Shown here one piece after another: positions 8,937-16,762 of a stretch of 64,000 bases of DNA. Where the stretch lies: contig NZ_AP014509.1 in assembly GCF_000828655.1 (NCBI RefSeq), forward strand, positions 1,178,001 through 1,242,000. The letters are read 5' to 3'. Each line of letters starts with the position of its first letter. Positions within the stretch are counted from its first letter, which is position 1. The notes beneath the pieces are model-generated. The model did no database searches and was not told where the DNA came from. It saw only the letters and a program-made list of their open reading frames with translations. The stretch comes from Thermotoga caldifontis AZM44c09. GTDB lineage: Bacteria > Thermotogota > Thermotogae > Thermotogales > DSM-5069. A program made the position numbers and the translations under genes.

Positions 8937-10009
8937 CCTCTCCACTCCTTCATCTCTGTGGTGGAAAAGTCGAACGGGAACTCGACCCACCTGTTTTCCA
9001 GAGAGGATTTGTAGATTGCCAGCACGATCTGTACAGCTTTAGAACCTGATTCTGCGTCGATGTACGGTTCTCTGTCCTCTACGATGGCCTTGCAGAAATC
9101 TTCGTACAGCGGCCCGTGGCCATGGCCGTACACCGTCTCTGGATCTGGCAGGCTCATGAAGGGATGTGAATCTTCGTTTGGAAATCTCCATACGAGTATC
9201 CTGTTGACGGCGAGTCCTCCTATCTTAACTGTGCCTCTCTCGCCGAAGATCGTCAGAACTTCCTCAAGGTTCCTGTCGAACACGTTCGACGTGGCCTCTA
9301 CGATCCCCACACAACCAGATTCGAACTCGACTATGCCCGCAGCCAGATCTTCCACAGGGATGTAAGGATGGTTCAGATTCTTTATCAGTCCGAAGACGCG
9401 TTTGGGTTTCTCTCCCAGCATCCACTGCAGCAGATCGATCCCGTGGATCGACTGGTTCATGAGCACGCCCCCGTCCTGTTCCCAGGTTCCGCGCCAGGCG
9501 TCCTGTCTGTAGTACGATTCGTTCCTGTTCCAGCGCACGCTCACGACACCGTGAAACAGCTTACCGAAAGCTCCACTTTCTATTTTCTTGCGGAGCTCTT
9601 GAACTGGTGGGTTGAACCTGTTCTGGTGGCACACCCCAACCTTCAGTTTCTTCCGTTTGGACGTATCGACGATCTCTCTCAAATGTTTCGTGTCGAGGGC
9701 GAGAGGCTTTTCCACCAGCACGTGCTTGCCGAACTCCATCGCCTGCATCGTCATTTCGTGGTGCAAACCACTCGGTGTGGCGATGGAAACGAAGTCCACA
9801 TCGGAGCGCCGCAGCACGTCAACGTAGTTCGTGTAAACTTCTGGTTTCACACCGAGCTTCTGTTCGAGAATGTCTGCGGTTCTCTGTGCCCTCTCTTCAA
9901 CGATGTCACACACCGCGACTGGTTCCAGAAGATGACGATTTCGCTCGATGGCTTCCACGTGCTTCGAAGAGATCCTGCCGCAGCCGACCAGCGCCATCCT
10001 CAGTTTCAC
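8933..10009 (-). CDS. Gfo/Idh/MocA oxidoreductase, WbpB/WlbA-like UDP-sugar oxidase
   Basis: 358 residues. The N-terminal Rossmann motif is ALVGCGRISSKHVEAI, the hallmark EKP motif is in HVLVEKPLALD, and the C-terminal half is the Gfo/Idh/MocA barrel-sheet domain. It is most like WbpB/WlbA enzymes, which oxidise C3 of UDP-N-acetylglucosaminuronate on the way to diacetamido-mannuronic acid. The call leans on context: the gene overlaps a UDP-GlcNAc-type 2-epimerase by GTGA, the same pairing as wbpB/wbpI. The other pathway steps (6-dehydrogenase, aminotransferase, acetyltransferase) are not in the window. Another sugar substrate is possible. Confidence 0.75.
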   Translation of the reverse strand: MKLRMALVGCGRISSKHVEAIERNRHLLEPVAVCDIVEERAQRTADILEQKLGVKPEVYTNYVDVLRRSDVDFVSIATPSGLHHEMTMQAMEFGKHVLVEKPLALDTKHLREIVDTSKRKKLKVGVCHQNRFNPPVQELRKKIESGAFGKLFHGVVSVRWNRNESYYRQDAWRGTWEQDGGVLMNQSIHGIDLLQWMLGEKPKRVFGLIKNLNHPYIPVEDLAAGIVEFESGCVGIVEATSNVFDRNLEEVLTIFGERGTVKIGGLAVNRILVWRFPNEDSHPFMSLPDPETVYGHGHGPLYEDFCKAIVEDREPYIDAESGSKAVQIVLAIYKSSLENRWVEFPFDFSTTEMKEWRG

Positions 10010-11085
10010 GTCCGAACACCCCTCATGATCTTCCAGATCCGCTCAGAAGTTTTCCCATCACCGAATGGATTCTCAGAAGGATCCAATCTTTTCTCGCTCG
10101 CGAGCACCATGGCACTGTAGACCGAATCCTTGTCAGTGCCAGCCAATGTTCCAAAACCAGATTCTATGAGTTCAGGTCTCTCCGTGGTCTTTCTCGCGAC
10201 CACGACGAACTTGCCGAAAGACGGTGCCTCTTCCTGCACACCACCTGAGTCGGTCACAACGAACCAGCAACCTTCGAGCAACGCCAGAAAGGAAATATAA
10301 TCGAGCGGTTCTATCAGGAAGAAATGCCGGTTGGATCCCACGGTGTCGAAAACGATCTTTCTGACGTTGGGATTCTTGTGGACGGGCAGAACCACTGGAA
10401 CGTTCCTTTCTTCCGCGAATTTCGCGATCCCGGAGAGTATCGAAACCATCTTCTCACCTATGTTCTCTCGCCTGTGCAGAGTCAGAAGTACGTAAGTGTC
10501 GAAGGGCACGATCTGCGATCTTATTCGAGACAGTTCGAACCTGCTTCTTATCATGTTCAGCGCATCGACGACGCTGTTACCGACCACGTGGATGCGTTGT
10601 TCTTCGATGCCTTCCTTCAGCAGATTTTCCTTGGCCTTCGTCGTCGGTGCGAACAGATAAGTGCTGACGACGTCCACGACCCTTCTGTTCATCTCTTCGG
10701 GGAAAGGATCGTAAAGATCGTGACTCCTCAAGCCCGCCTCGATGTGGGCAACCTCGACTTTCGAATGGAATGCACAGATCGCGCAGGCCATCGCCGTGGT
10801 GGTATCACCCTGCACGAAGAGCACCTCCGGCTTTTCTCGTTGCAGGATGGGTGGCAGTTTCTGCATGATGCTGGCGACGACGCTGTCGAGAGTCTGATCG
10901 TGCGTCATGATGTTCAAATCGTGCTTCGCCTCTATGTTGAAAACGTTCATCATCATGTCCATCATTTCCCTGTGCTGTGCCGTCGCGACTATGAACGCCT
11001 CTTCGCCTTTCTCCACGAAGAATTTGTAGACGGGGGCAACCTTTATGACCTCCGGACGGGTGCCGAACACGAAACAGTACCTCAC
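10006..11085 (-). CDS. wecB: UDP-N-acetylglucosamine 2-epimerase family protein
   Basis: 359 residues, full length for WecB/WbpI. Diagnostic strings are VFGTRPEVIKVAPV at the N terminus, QGDTTTA, HIEAGLRS, LTLHRRENIG and TDSGGVQEEAP. It epimerises C2 of a UDP-N-acetyl sugar (UDP-GlcNAc to UDP-ManNAc, or the diacetamido uronate in the WbpI variant) in the cytoplasm, for surface polysaccharide. The adjacent WbpB-like oxidoreductase makes the uronate version plausible. The GTG start of the downstream gene overlaps its stop, and its own start overlaps the end of the fumarase-like gene. Confidence 0.88.
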   Translation of the reverse strand: MRYCFVFGTRPEVIKVAPVYKFFVEKGEEAFIVATAQHREMMDMMMNVFNIEAKHDLNIMTHDQTLDSVVASIMQKLPPILQREKPEVLFVQGDTTTAMACAICAFHSKVEVAHIEAGLRSHDLYDPFPEEMNRRVVDVVSTYLFAPTTKAKENLLKEGIEEQRIHVVGNSVVDALNMIRSRFELSRIRSQIVPFDTYVLLTLHRRENIGEKMVSILSGIAKFAEERNVPVVLPVHKNPNVRKIVFDTVGSNRHFFLIEPLDYISFLALLEGCWFVVTDSGGVQEEAPSFGKFVVVARKTTERPELIESGFGTLAGTDKDSVYSAMVLASEKRLDPSENPFGDGKTSERIWKIMRGVRT

Positions 11086-11573
11086 GATTGTTCGACCTCC
11101 AGCGACGTCCTGTTACCCTTGCTGTCTATGGCGACGCGCATGAACAACCTTTCCACCTCGATCTCGTACACTGCATCTTCGCCCAGGTCTGCGTAGGTGA
11201 GGATCCTCGTCGATGTGGGACGGACTTCGGACTCGACTACGAAGAGCACACGGGAAAACCTTTTGAAAGTGCTTTCATCCAGACTGGTGTCGAAGGCTAT
11301 CACGGAAACCACACCGTACAGGAACGCCTTCTCAAGGAAATTTTCGAATTTCTTTGACGGGATCGGCTTCACAAAATTGTTTTCGATCCTTCCGAAGCAT
11401 ACGAGCTCGTTCTTGATGAAATCCGGTACCAGACCCTCGGCACGCTCGTAGTTGATGATCCTCTGGAAGGCCGTATCGCTCAGGAGAACGAACCTTCCAG
11501 TGAAAACGATGGAATCCGATACTTTCAGCTTTCTGACGACGTTCAGCGACACGGGATATTTCATGAACAGCAT
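11082..11573 (-). CDS. Stand-alone fumarase beta-subunit-like domain, divergent
   Basis: 163 residues. The stretch LKVSDSIVFTGRFVLLSD and the following FQRIINYERAEGLVPDFIKN line up by eye with the start of class I fumarase/tartrate dehydratase beta subunits (LKxGDxVxxSGxIxTARDAAHKR, then LPFDLKG). The conserved AHKR and the GPT substrate motif are not kept, so catalysis is doubtful. No alpha (Fe-S) subunit is nearby. It overlaps wecB by 4 bases and has AAAGGAG upstream, so it is expressed with the UDP-sugar genes. The family call comes from one aligned region and could be wrong. Confidence 0.5.
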   Translation of the reverse strand: MLFMKYPVSLNVVRKLKVSDSIVFTGRFVLLSDTAFQRIINYERAEGLVPDFIKNELVCFGRIENNFVKPIPSKKFENFLEKAFLYGVVSVIAFDTSLDESTFKRFSRVLFVVESEVRPTSTRILTYADLGEDAVYEIEVERLFMRVAIDSKGNRTSLEVEQS

Positions 11574-11588
11574 TTCGCACTGCTCCTT

Positions 11589-12197
11589 TCAACCTGTCAG
11601 AAGTATCGTCAATTTCTCTATGAAATGGATGAATGGGTTCATTATCAACGGCATGATCCAGAGGAACAGAAGTGCCAGCATGAAGAGCACCCCGTAAACT
11701 TCGTACTTCATGTACCACTCCGTGTAACCTTCGGGGAGCAGCGCTCCGAGGATGCGGGAACCGTCGAGGGGTGGTATGGGAAAGAGAGAAAAAAGGGCGT
11801 AGGTGAGACTGAACCTCGCAGCCTTGCTGAAAGTCTCGAAGGCGAGTTCGAAGTTGCTCAAAGAGCGTGCCAGAATTCCATAAAAAAGAAAGCAGACCAT
11901 ACCTGTCGCGGGACCAATCGACGAAACCAGAAGAAAGTGTTTCTTGCCTTTCTTCAAGTTCCAGGGCCTGATCGGAACGGGTCGAGACCAGCCGAAGTTC
12001 AGGAAGATGAAGGCAACCGTCCCGATCGGATCCAGGTGCACGAAGGGATTGAGGCTGGTTCGGCCGACCTTTTGAGGTGTTTGATCGCCGAGCCTGACCG
12101 CCAGCCGGGCCTTGAAATATTCGCGTGGCACAACTGTGAGAATTACAGCCACGAACCCTGTAACGATCTGTTCCAACAACGATGACAACGTCACCAT
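11589..12197 (-). CDS. Site-2-protease (M50B)-like membrane protein lacking HExxH
   Basis: 202 residues, multi-pass membrane protein with the M50B layout: first helix, then LGDQTPQKVGRTSLNPFVHL, DPIG, WSRPVPI, and a late PPLDGSRIL that normally supplies the third zinc ligand. Where HExxH is expected the sequence reads PREYFKA (R25-E26-Y-F-K29): the glutamate remains but both zinc histidines are gone. It is therefore probably not a working intramembrane protease and may act as a binding or chaperone protein. The start ATG 12197 has GAGGTG just upstream. Confidence 0.85.
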   Translation of the reverse strand: MVTLSSLLEQIVTGFVAVILTVVPREYFKARLAVRLGDQTPQKVGRTSLNPFVHLDPIGTVAFIFLNFGWSRPVPIRPWNLKKGKKHFLLVSSIGPATGMVCFLFYGILARSLSNFELAFETFSKAARFSLTYALFSLFPIPPLDGSRILGALLPEGYTEWYMKYEVYGVLFMLALLFLWIMPLIMNPFIHFIEKLTILLTG

Positions 12198-12231
12198 GGC
12201 ACCTCGCCTAAGATTCTATCATGTGAGGGTA

Positions 12232-14010
12232 TCATTGTAGTTTCAGAAAGACCGTCTTGCCTTTGAAATCGATGGCACCGGGCTCTGGATACTGCTCGCT
12301 GACTTTCCCCACCCCTTCGATCCTCACGTCAGAGATTCCAAGTTGCTGGAGTATCAAGAGTGCATCGCGCAGGGTCAGTCCGCGAAGATCCGGCATCGCA
12401 TGCGTCGTCACGCTCAGCGGATGCTCTTTTCGCAATTGAATCAACCTTTTCACTATCGACGCGAAGATCGGTGCGGCGACCTCTCCAGCGAGGTACGCCC
12501 CCGCCGACGGTTCGTCCACGTACACCATGATCGTGTAGAGGGGATCTTCAGAGGGGAAGTAGCCAACGAAGATCGAAAAATATCTATCCTTGCCATCGGC
12601 CAGCTTCTGCGCCGTTCCGGTCTTACCAGCGACGTTCACTCCCAGGACGTTCGCCTTTTTTCCCGTCCCCTGGCTCACGACTGCCTGCAGTGCTTCGCGT
12701 ACGAACCTGCTCGTTTCTTCACTCAGAACGCGCTTTTCCACTGGTGTACTTTCTTCAACGATCGTCGGCCTGACGTATTTTCCAGAGTTGGCCAGCGTGT
12801 TGAATGCCGCCAGGAATTGCAGAGGAGGTGTTCCGATACCATGCCCGATGCTGATCATCGCGAAATCTATCTTCGACCATTGACTGGGTTTCCTCAGCAC
12901 TCCGGATATTTCTCCTGCGATCTCCACACCCGTTTTCTCTCCAAAGCCGAACTTTTTCAACCACTCGTAGTAGGCTTCCTCTCCGATTTCTTCTTTGATC
13001 AGCCTGGCGATCATGATCGTCGCGCTGTTGCAGGAGTGAACGAGCGCTTCTTTCACATCCACGGTGCCGTGTGCGTCGATGTCCCTCACAGTTATGTCCA
13101 GTTCCGGAACGGGTTTTATCTGTCCTGTACATTGAAAGACTTCATTCCCTTTGAGAACGCCACTCTCGATGGCGATCGCGTACACTATGGGCTTCAAGGC
13201 CGAACCCGGTTCGATGTAACCCAGCACCGTGTCGTTCCAGTTCCTCGTGGTGACCATGGCCCTGATCTTGCCAGTCTTGGTTTCCATCACTATGGCTCCC
13301 GCGCCGACCGCGCGGTTCTGTTCTTTGGCTTTCACGATCTCCTCATAACATATGCGCTGTAAGTCGAGGTCTATGGTCAATCGAACATCTTTTCCGTCCA
13401 CAGGATCTCTCAGAAATACGAGCTCTGGCAACAGGTTCACAAATCCAGAAAACTTTAGAAAGGCCTTCCCATCTCTTTTGCCTCTCAGCTGCGCGTCCAG
13501 CGCCTCTTCCACGCCACCAACTGCACGATCGGCGATTACCAGCCCCAAGATCTTATCCATGCCGAATTGGGTGAAGCGCTTCCTTCGTGCTTCGAGTTCT
13601 ATGGAAACGAAAGGCAGCATCTCGGTGGGAACGAGCTTGAGGATATCATCTCTCGAAGGGCCTTCACCGAGTCTGAGGAACCTGTTTCTCGATGACAGGA
13701 TCTCTTCGGCAGTTTTCTCGATTTTGAAGTTCCTCAGGAGAAGACCAAGGTACGGTTTGAGTCTGTCGGAATTGCTGTTTCTCACGTAGTCGAGATCGAG
13801 GTACGCCACGTTCACAAACTCGTCGTACGCGCAGAGTCTGCCCTGTGCGTCCAGGATCTTACCTCTCGAGGCGGGTATGCGGATCGTCCAGAGGGGTCCG
13901 ACGGTCACGTTGAAGCTTCTCAGTGAGAGCAACACAATCGCGCCCACCGAGAAACACAGGAAGGCAAAAGTCAGGAATTTCAATCGGCTCGAGATCAGCT
14001 TACTGTTCAT
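12232..14010 (-). CDS. Division/elongation class B penicillin-binding protein with C-terminal PASTA domain
   Basis: 592 residues: one N-terminal membrane helix (about 12-30), the class B dimerisation domain (RGKILDAQGRLCAYD), and a transpeptidase domain with all three motifs: SALK in EPGSALKPIVY, SCN in HSCNSATIM and KTG in AGKTGTAQK. The last 60 residues (PDLRGLTLRDALLILQQLG) form one PASTA domain. It cross-links peptidoglycan outside the membrane. Lying just after rsmH and ftsL, it is most likely the septal enzyme (FtsI/SpoVD type). Its start overlaps ftsL by 11 bases. Confidence 0.92.
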   Translation of the reverse strand: MNSKLISSRLKFLTFAFLCFSVGAIVLLSLRSFNVTVGPLWTIRIPASRGKILDAQGRLCAYDEFVNVAYLDLDYVRNSNSDRLKPYLGLLLRNFKIEKTAEEILSSRNRFLRLGEGPSRDDILKLVPTEMLPFVSIELEARRKRFTQFGMDKILGLVIADRAVGGVEEALDAQLRGKRDGKAFLKFSGFVNLLPELVFLRDPVDGKDVRLTIDLDLQRICYEEIVKAKEQNRAVGAGAIVMETKTGKIRAMVTTRNWNDTVLGYIEPGSALKPIVYAIAIESGVLKGNEVFQCTGQIKPVPELDITVRDIDAHGTVDVKEALVHSCNSATIMIARLIKEEIGEEAYYEWLKKFGFGEKTGVEIAGEISGVLRKPSQWSKIDFAMISIGHGIGTPPLQFLAAFNTLANSGKYVRPTIVEESTPVEKRVLSEETSRFVREALQAVVSQGTGKKANVLGVNVAGKTGTAQKLADGKDRYFSIFVGYFPSEDPLYTIMVYVDEPSAGAYLAGEVAAPIFASIVKRLIQLRKEHPLSVTTHAMPDLRGLTLRDALLILQQLGISDVRIEGVGKVSEQYPEPGAIDFKGKTVFLKLQ

Positions 14011-14287
14011 TAGAACCTGGGCTGATCACCTCTCGTGAGGACATCAACAGCGTTTGTTCCAACTTGAGCTGGCGAATCTGTTGCTCGAGCTCAACGATGC
14101 GCGTCTGCAGAACTTTGTTTTCTCTCGATAGGTTCGCCGTTGACTGCATCAACCTCACCAGTGGAAAGATGGATACTACCAGCACTGCGAGGAATACCAT
14201 CACGAGGGCGATCCTCACGAGGAACAGCGAAAGAACCCGTTCAACCGAGTGACTCCTCCGCTTCGCTATGGACTTTACAGGGGTCAA
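14000..14287 (-). CDS. ftsL: FtsL-like division protein
   Basis: 95 residues: a short basic cytoplasmic tail, one membrane helix (about 21-46) and an extracytoplasmic coiled coil rich in Leu/Glu/Gln (LSRENKVLQTRIVELEQQIR). This is the FtsL/DivIC layout, and its place between rsmH and a class B PBP is the standard position of ftsL. The sequence is weakly conserved across bacteria, so the call rests on architecture and synteny. TTG start at 14287, with a purine-rich GAGGAGGGGGAAGG ribosome site covering the 15-base gap after rsmH. Confidence 0.8.
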   Translation of the reverse strand: MTPVKSIAKRRSHSVERVLSLFLVRIALVMVFLAVLVVSIFPLVRLMQSTANLSRENKVLQTRIVELEQQIRQLKLEQTLLMSSREVISPGSNEQ

Positions 14288-14302
14288 CCTTCCCCCCTCC
14301 TC

Positions 14303-15175
14303 TCACACCCGCTCCGCTACCCTCAATTTCGCGCTCCTGGCTCTCGGATTCAGTCTTATCTCGGCTTCCTCAGGTGTTATCGGCTTCTTCGTTAACTGCT
14401 TTAGTTCAGAACAGGTTCTGAAAAACTCCTTGACGATCCTGTCTTCCAGCGAATGGAACGATATGACTGCAATCCTGCCGCCCGGTCGCAACATCCCTGG
14501 AACCTGGGCGAGAAATTTTTTGAGATTTTCAAGTTCATTGTTGACCACGATCCTTATCGCTTGGAACACACGCGTTGCGAAATGTCTTTTTCGAGCGTAT
14601 TTGTCCGGAATCGCTTTCGCCAGAACTTCCACCAGCTGCTTTGTGGTCTCTATGGGTCTGTTCCGAACTATGAACCTGGCGATACGCCGGGCGTACCTTT
14701 TCTCTTCACCGTATTCGAAGATTATTTTTCTGAGAGCCTCTTCGTCCCAGAAGTTCACTACATCGTACGCTGTCAGAGTCTGCTGCCTGTCCATTCTCAT
14801 GTCGAGTGGACCGTCTCTGTTGAAAGAGAAACCTCGCTCCGCTTTCTCCAGTTGCATCGATGAAACTCCAAGATCCATCAAGATTGCATCGACTTGCGAG
14901 ATTCCAAGTTCTTTCAGAACTCTGGCTGCGTCCACGTAGGAACTTTTCAACAGTTTGGCACGACCTTCTTCGATGAAACGTTCGAGCCTTTTCTTTGCAA
15001 AATCCAGAGCCTCATCGTCGATGTCCAGTCCTATTACGACGCTGTTGTCGATTCTGGTCAGAACGGCTTCGGCGTGTCCACCCAGTCCCACGGTACAGTC
15101 GAGAAACACACCGTGAATGTGTTTGAAAAACTCAACGATCTCGTTAACGAGTACAGGAACATGAACAACGTTCAT
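14303..15175 (-). CDS. rsmH: 16S rRNA (cytosine-1402-N4)-methyltransferase
   Basis: 290 residues, typical RsmH/MraW length. N-terminal HVPVLVNEIVEFF, the SAM-binding VFLDCTVGLGGHAEAVL, ILMDLGVSSMQLEKAERGFSF, the DMRMD motif, and PGGRIAVISFHSLEDRIVKEFF near the end are all hallmarks. It methylates C1402 of 16S rRNA using SAM. It is the first gene of the division cluster here; no mraZ lies upstream. A good promoter is visible at 15204-15233. Confidence 0.96.
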   Translation of the reverse strand: MNVVHVPVLVNEIVEFFKHIHGVFLDCTVGLGGHAEAVLTRIDNSVVIGLDIDDEALDFAKKRLERFIEEGRAKLLKSSYVDAARVLKELGISQVDAILMDLGVSSMQLEKAERGFSFNRDGPLDMRMDRQQTLTAYDVVNFWDEEALRKIIFEYGEEKRYARRIARFIVRNRPIETTKQLVEVLAKAIPDKYARKRHFATRVFQAIRIVVNNELENLKKFLAQVPGMLRPGGRIAVISFHSLEDRIVKEFFRTCSELKQLTKKPITPEEAEIRLNPRARSAKLRVAERV

Positions 15176-15203
15176 CCGATTCGCTCCGCTGACTTTCTGC
15201 TGT

Positions 15204-15233
15204 ATTATATGGCTAAAATCTTTAGAAAAGCAA
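15204..15233 (-). promoter_or_regulatory. Sigma-A-type promoter for rsmH-ftsL-PBP
   Basis: On the minus strand, TTGCTT, an 18-base spacer, then a perfect TATAAT, about 30 bases before the rsmH start codon. Confidence 0.65.
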
Positions 15234-15242
15234 ACTGCATCG

Positions 15243-15262
15243 TTCGTTTTGAATAAAACGAA
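15243..15262. repeat. 8-bp perfect inverted repeat upstream of the rsmH promoter
   Basis: TTCGTTTT-GAAT-AAAACGAA, starting 9 bases upstream of the -35 of the rsmH promoter. There is no T-run after it in either direction, so an operator or a weak hairpin is likelier than a terminator. The remaining 15263-15508 holds no convincing gene, and I see no clear promoter for the HAD gene there. Confidence 0.4.
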
Positions 15263-15508
15263 AAAGCTCTTTAGACGTTGAGTTCCTTAACCCACCGTAA
15301 AGGTAATCTCATGTTTACAATTTTCGATCGAAACCTGTGTACCTCTCACCAACCTGCCAGACTGTTAAAAAGAAACGGCCGCGGTTCTCGCACCAACAGG
15401 CACATGGACGTGAAAGGAGTAAAATAAACTGTGCGTTCTCGCAGAGCTCAACCGGAGGTCGAAACTGAGGACTGTTCTGCTGTGCATCGTTTCGAAGGGA
15501 AGAGAACC

Positions 15509-16096
15509 ATGACCAAGTTGAAACTTTTCATCTTCGATGTTGGCGGAGTGCTGTGCGATGGAACGTCTGTGGCTAATGCGATCGCGGAGTATCTCAGTTT
15601 GAGCCGGGAAGAATTTCTGACGCTGGCACGACTCGCTGGTCTGAGAGAACTTCAGACTGGAAAGATCAACTCTGTGCAGTTCTGGTTGAATTTTTCGAAA
15701 ATCTCTGGCAGGCGCATCGATGAAGATCTGTGGGTCAGGTTTTTCAGGCCCGTGCTCAGACATGAAGTGATCGATTTGATCAAGAGACTGAGAGCAAAAT
15801 ACAGAGTGGTTGCGGGTACGAACACGATAGAACCACACTATCAAATTCACATCGCACAGGGTCATTACAGCGTGTTTGATCAGGTGTATACGTCGCATCA
15901 GATAGGCTTTGTGAAACCAGACGTTGAGTTCTTCCTGTACATTCTCGAGAATGAAAGGGTGGAGCCTGAAGAAACGATCTTCGTGGATGACACGCCTGAG
16001 AACGTCGCGGCCGCACAACAGATTGGCATTCGCTCGGTTCTGTTCGTTAACGTTCAGGACCTTGCGGAAAGATTGTCATCGTTGAGTGAGGAATGA
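15509..16096 (+). CDS. HAD-superfamily hydrolase
   Basis: 195 residues from ATG 15509, which has GAAGGGAAG upstream; the frame extends upstream to 15431 but without a ribosome site. Motif I is FDVGGVLCD. Here the second Asp of DxD is replaced by Gly (DVGGV), as in the YihX/haloacid-type FDxGGVL group. Motif IV is FVDDTPENV. A cap-helix region lies between. Relatives are small-molecule phosphatases (for example on sugar phosphates). It is a single gene followed by a strong bidirectional terminator. Confidence 0.8.
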   Translation: MTKLKLFIFDVGGVLCDGTSVANAIAEYLSLSREEFLTLARLAGLRELQTGKINSVQFWLNFSKISGRRIDEDLWVRFFRPVLRHEVIDLIKRLRAKYRVVAGTNTIEPHYQIHIAQGHYSVFDQVYTSHQIGFVKPDVEFFLYILENERVEPEETIFVDDTPENVAAAQQIGIRSVLFVNVQDLAERLSSLSEE

Positions 16097-16120
16097 TGCG
16101 AAAAGTACGCTTCAAAACGA

Positions 16121-16140
16121 AAGCCCCCGCGTGGGGGCTT
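16121..16140. terminator. Bidirectional terminator between HAD gene and lipoprotein
   Basis: A perfect 8-bp stem AAGCCCCC-GCGT-GGGGGCTT. It is followed by TTCG on both sides, with no long T-run. It lies between two convergent genes. Confidence 0.75.
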
Positions 16141-16174
16141 CGAAGACCACGATGATAACTTTGAGCCTGTTGTC

Positions 16175-16675
16175 TTAGAAGGGAATGACCGGTGAAGGAT
16201 AAGTTCTCGTATCTGACCCTTCGTAATACACAGCGAAGAGGAATCCCTTGTTTGCAACACCCTTCACTGTGATCATTGGCCAGGTAACGCAAATGGAAGT
16301 CGCCGACGTGCTGGCAACTATTTCGACCATGTACACCTTGTCGACGAAGTCGGGTTTGCCAGTTATCAAGTAAGGTAGCCACTTCGCATCGGTTGAATAG
16401 TCCGTCACAGCTTTAACGTTCAGAGTCGGTGTGGCAGTGTGAGCATAGGTCATGATTTCTCTGAGAACATCCACGATATCAGCTGCTTCGTCGATCAGAT
16501 CAGTATCGGTCGCAGGCTTAACATAAACAAGTTCTGTGGCTGGAGCTGTGAAGAGTTTGGAAATCAGATCTTTGGCCATCGCTGTCGGAGAAGTTCCGAA
16601 GAGATCCGCACAGCCGGAGAGCGTGAGCACGATCAGGAGAGCAACCATGCTGAGCACGACGTACCTGTACTTCAC
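16175..16675 (-). CDS. Small lipoprotein of unknown function
   Basis: 166 residues. A lipoprotein signal peptide is clear: MKYR, a hydrophobic core and the lipobox LSGC with Cys at residue 22. The mature part is a single domain ending in YPSPVIPF. No domain is recognised; the size and the alternating strand/helix content resemble small NTF2-like lipoproteins, but that is only an impression. Monocistronic, bounded by the 16121 terminator. Confidence 0.75.
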   Translation of the reverse strand: MKYRYVVLSMVALLIVLTLSGCADLFGTSPTAMAKDLISKLFTAPATELVYVKPATDTDLIDEAADIVDVLREIMTYAHTATPTLNVKAVTDYSTDAKWLPYLITGKPDFVDKVYMVEIVASTSATSICVTWPMITVKGVANKGFLFAVYYEGSDTRTYPSPVIPF

Positions 16676-16762
16676 AACTATCCCCCCCTTGGATTTGGTT
16701 CAGTTCATTATACAACACCTGCAAAAACTGAGTCAAGCGAGATCAGACTGAGAACGGTCAAG

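Noticed and set aside
12343-13362. 339-codon plus-strand open frame opposite the PBP
   Set aside because: Antisense to a PBP with intact SxxK, SxN and KTG motifs.
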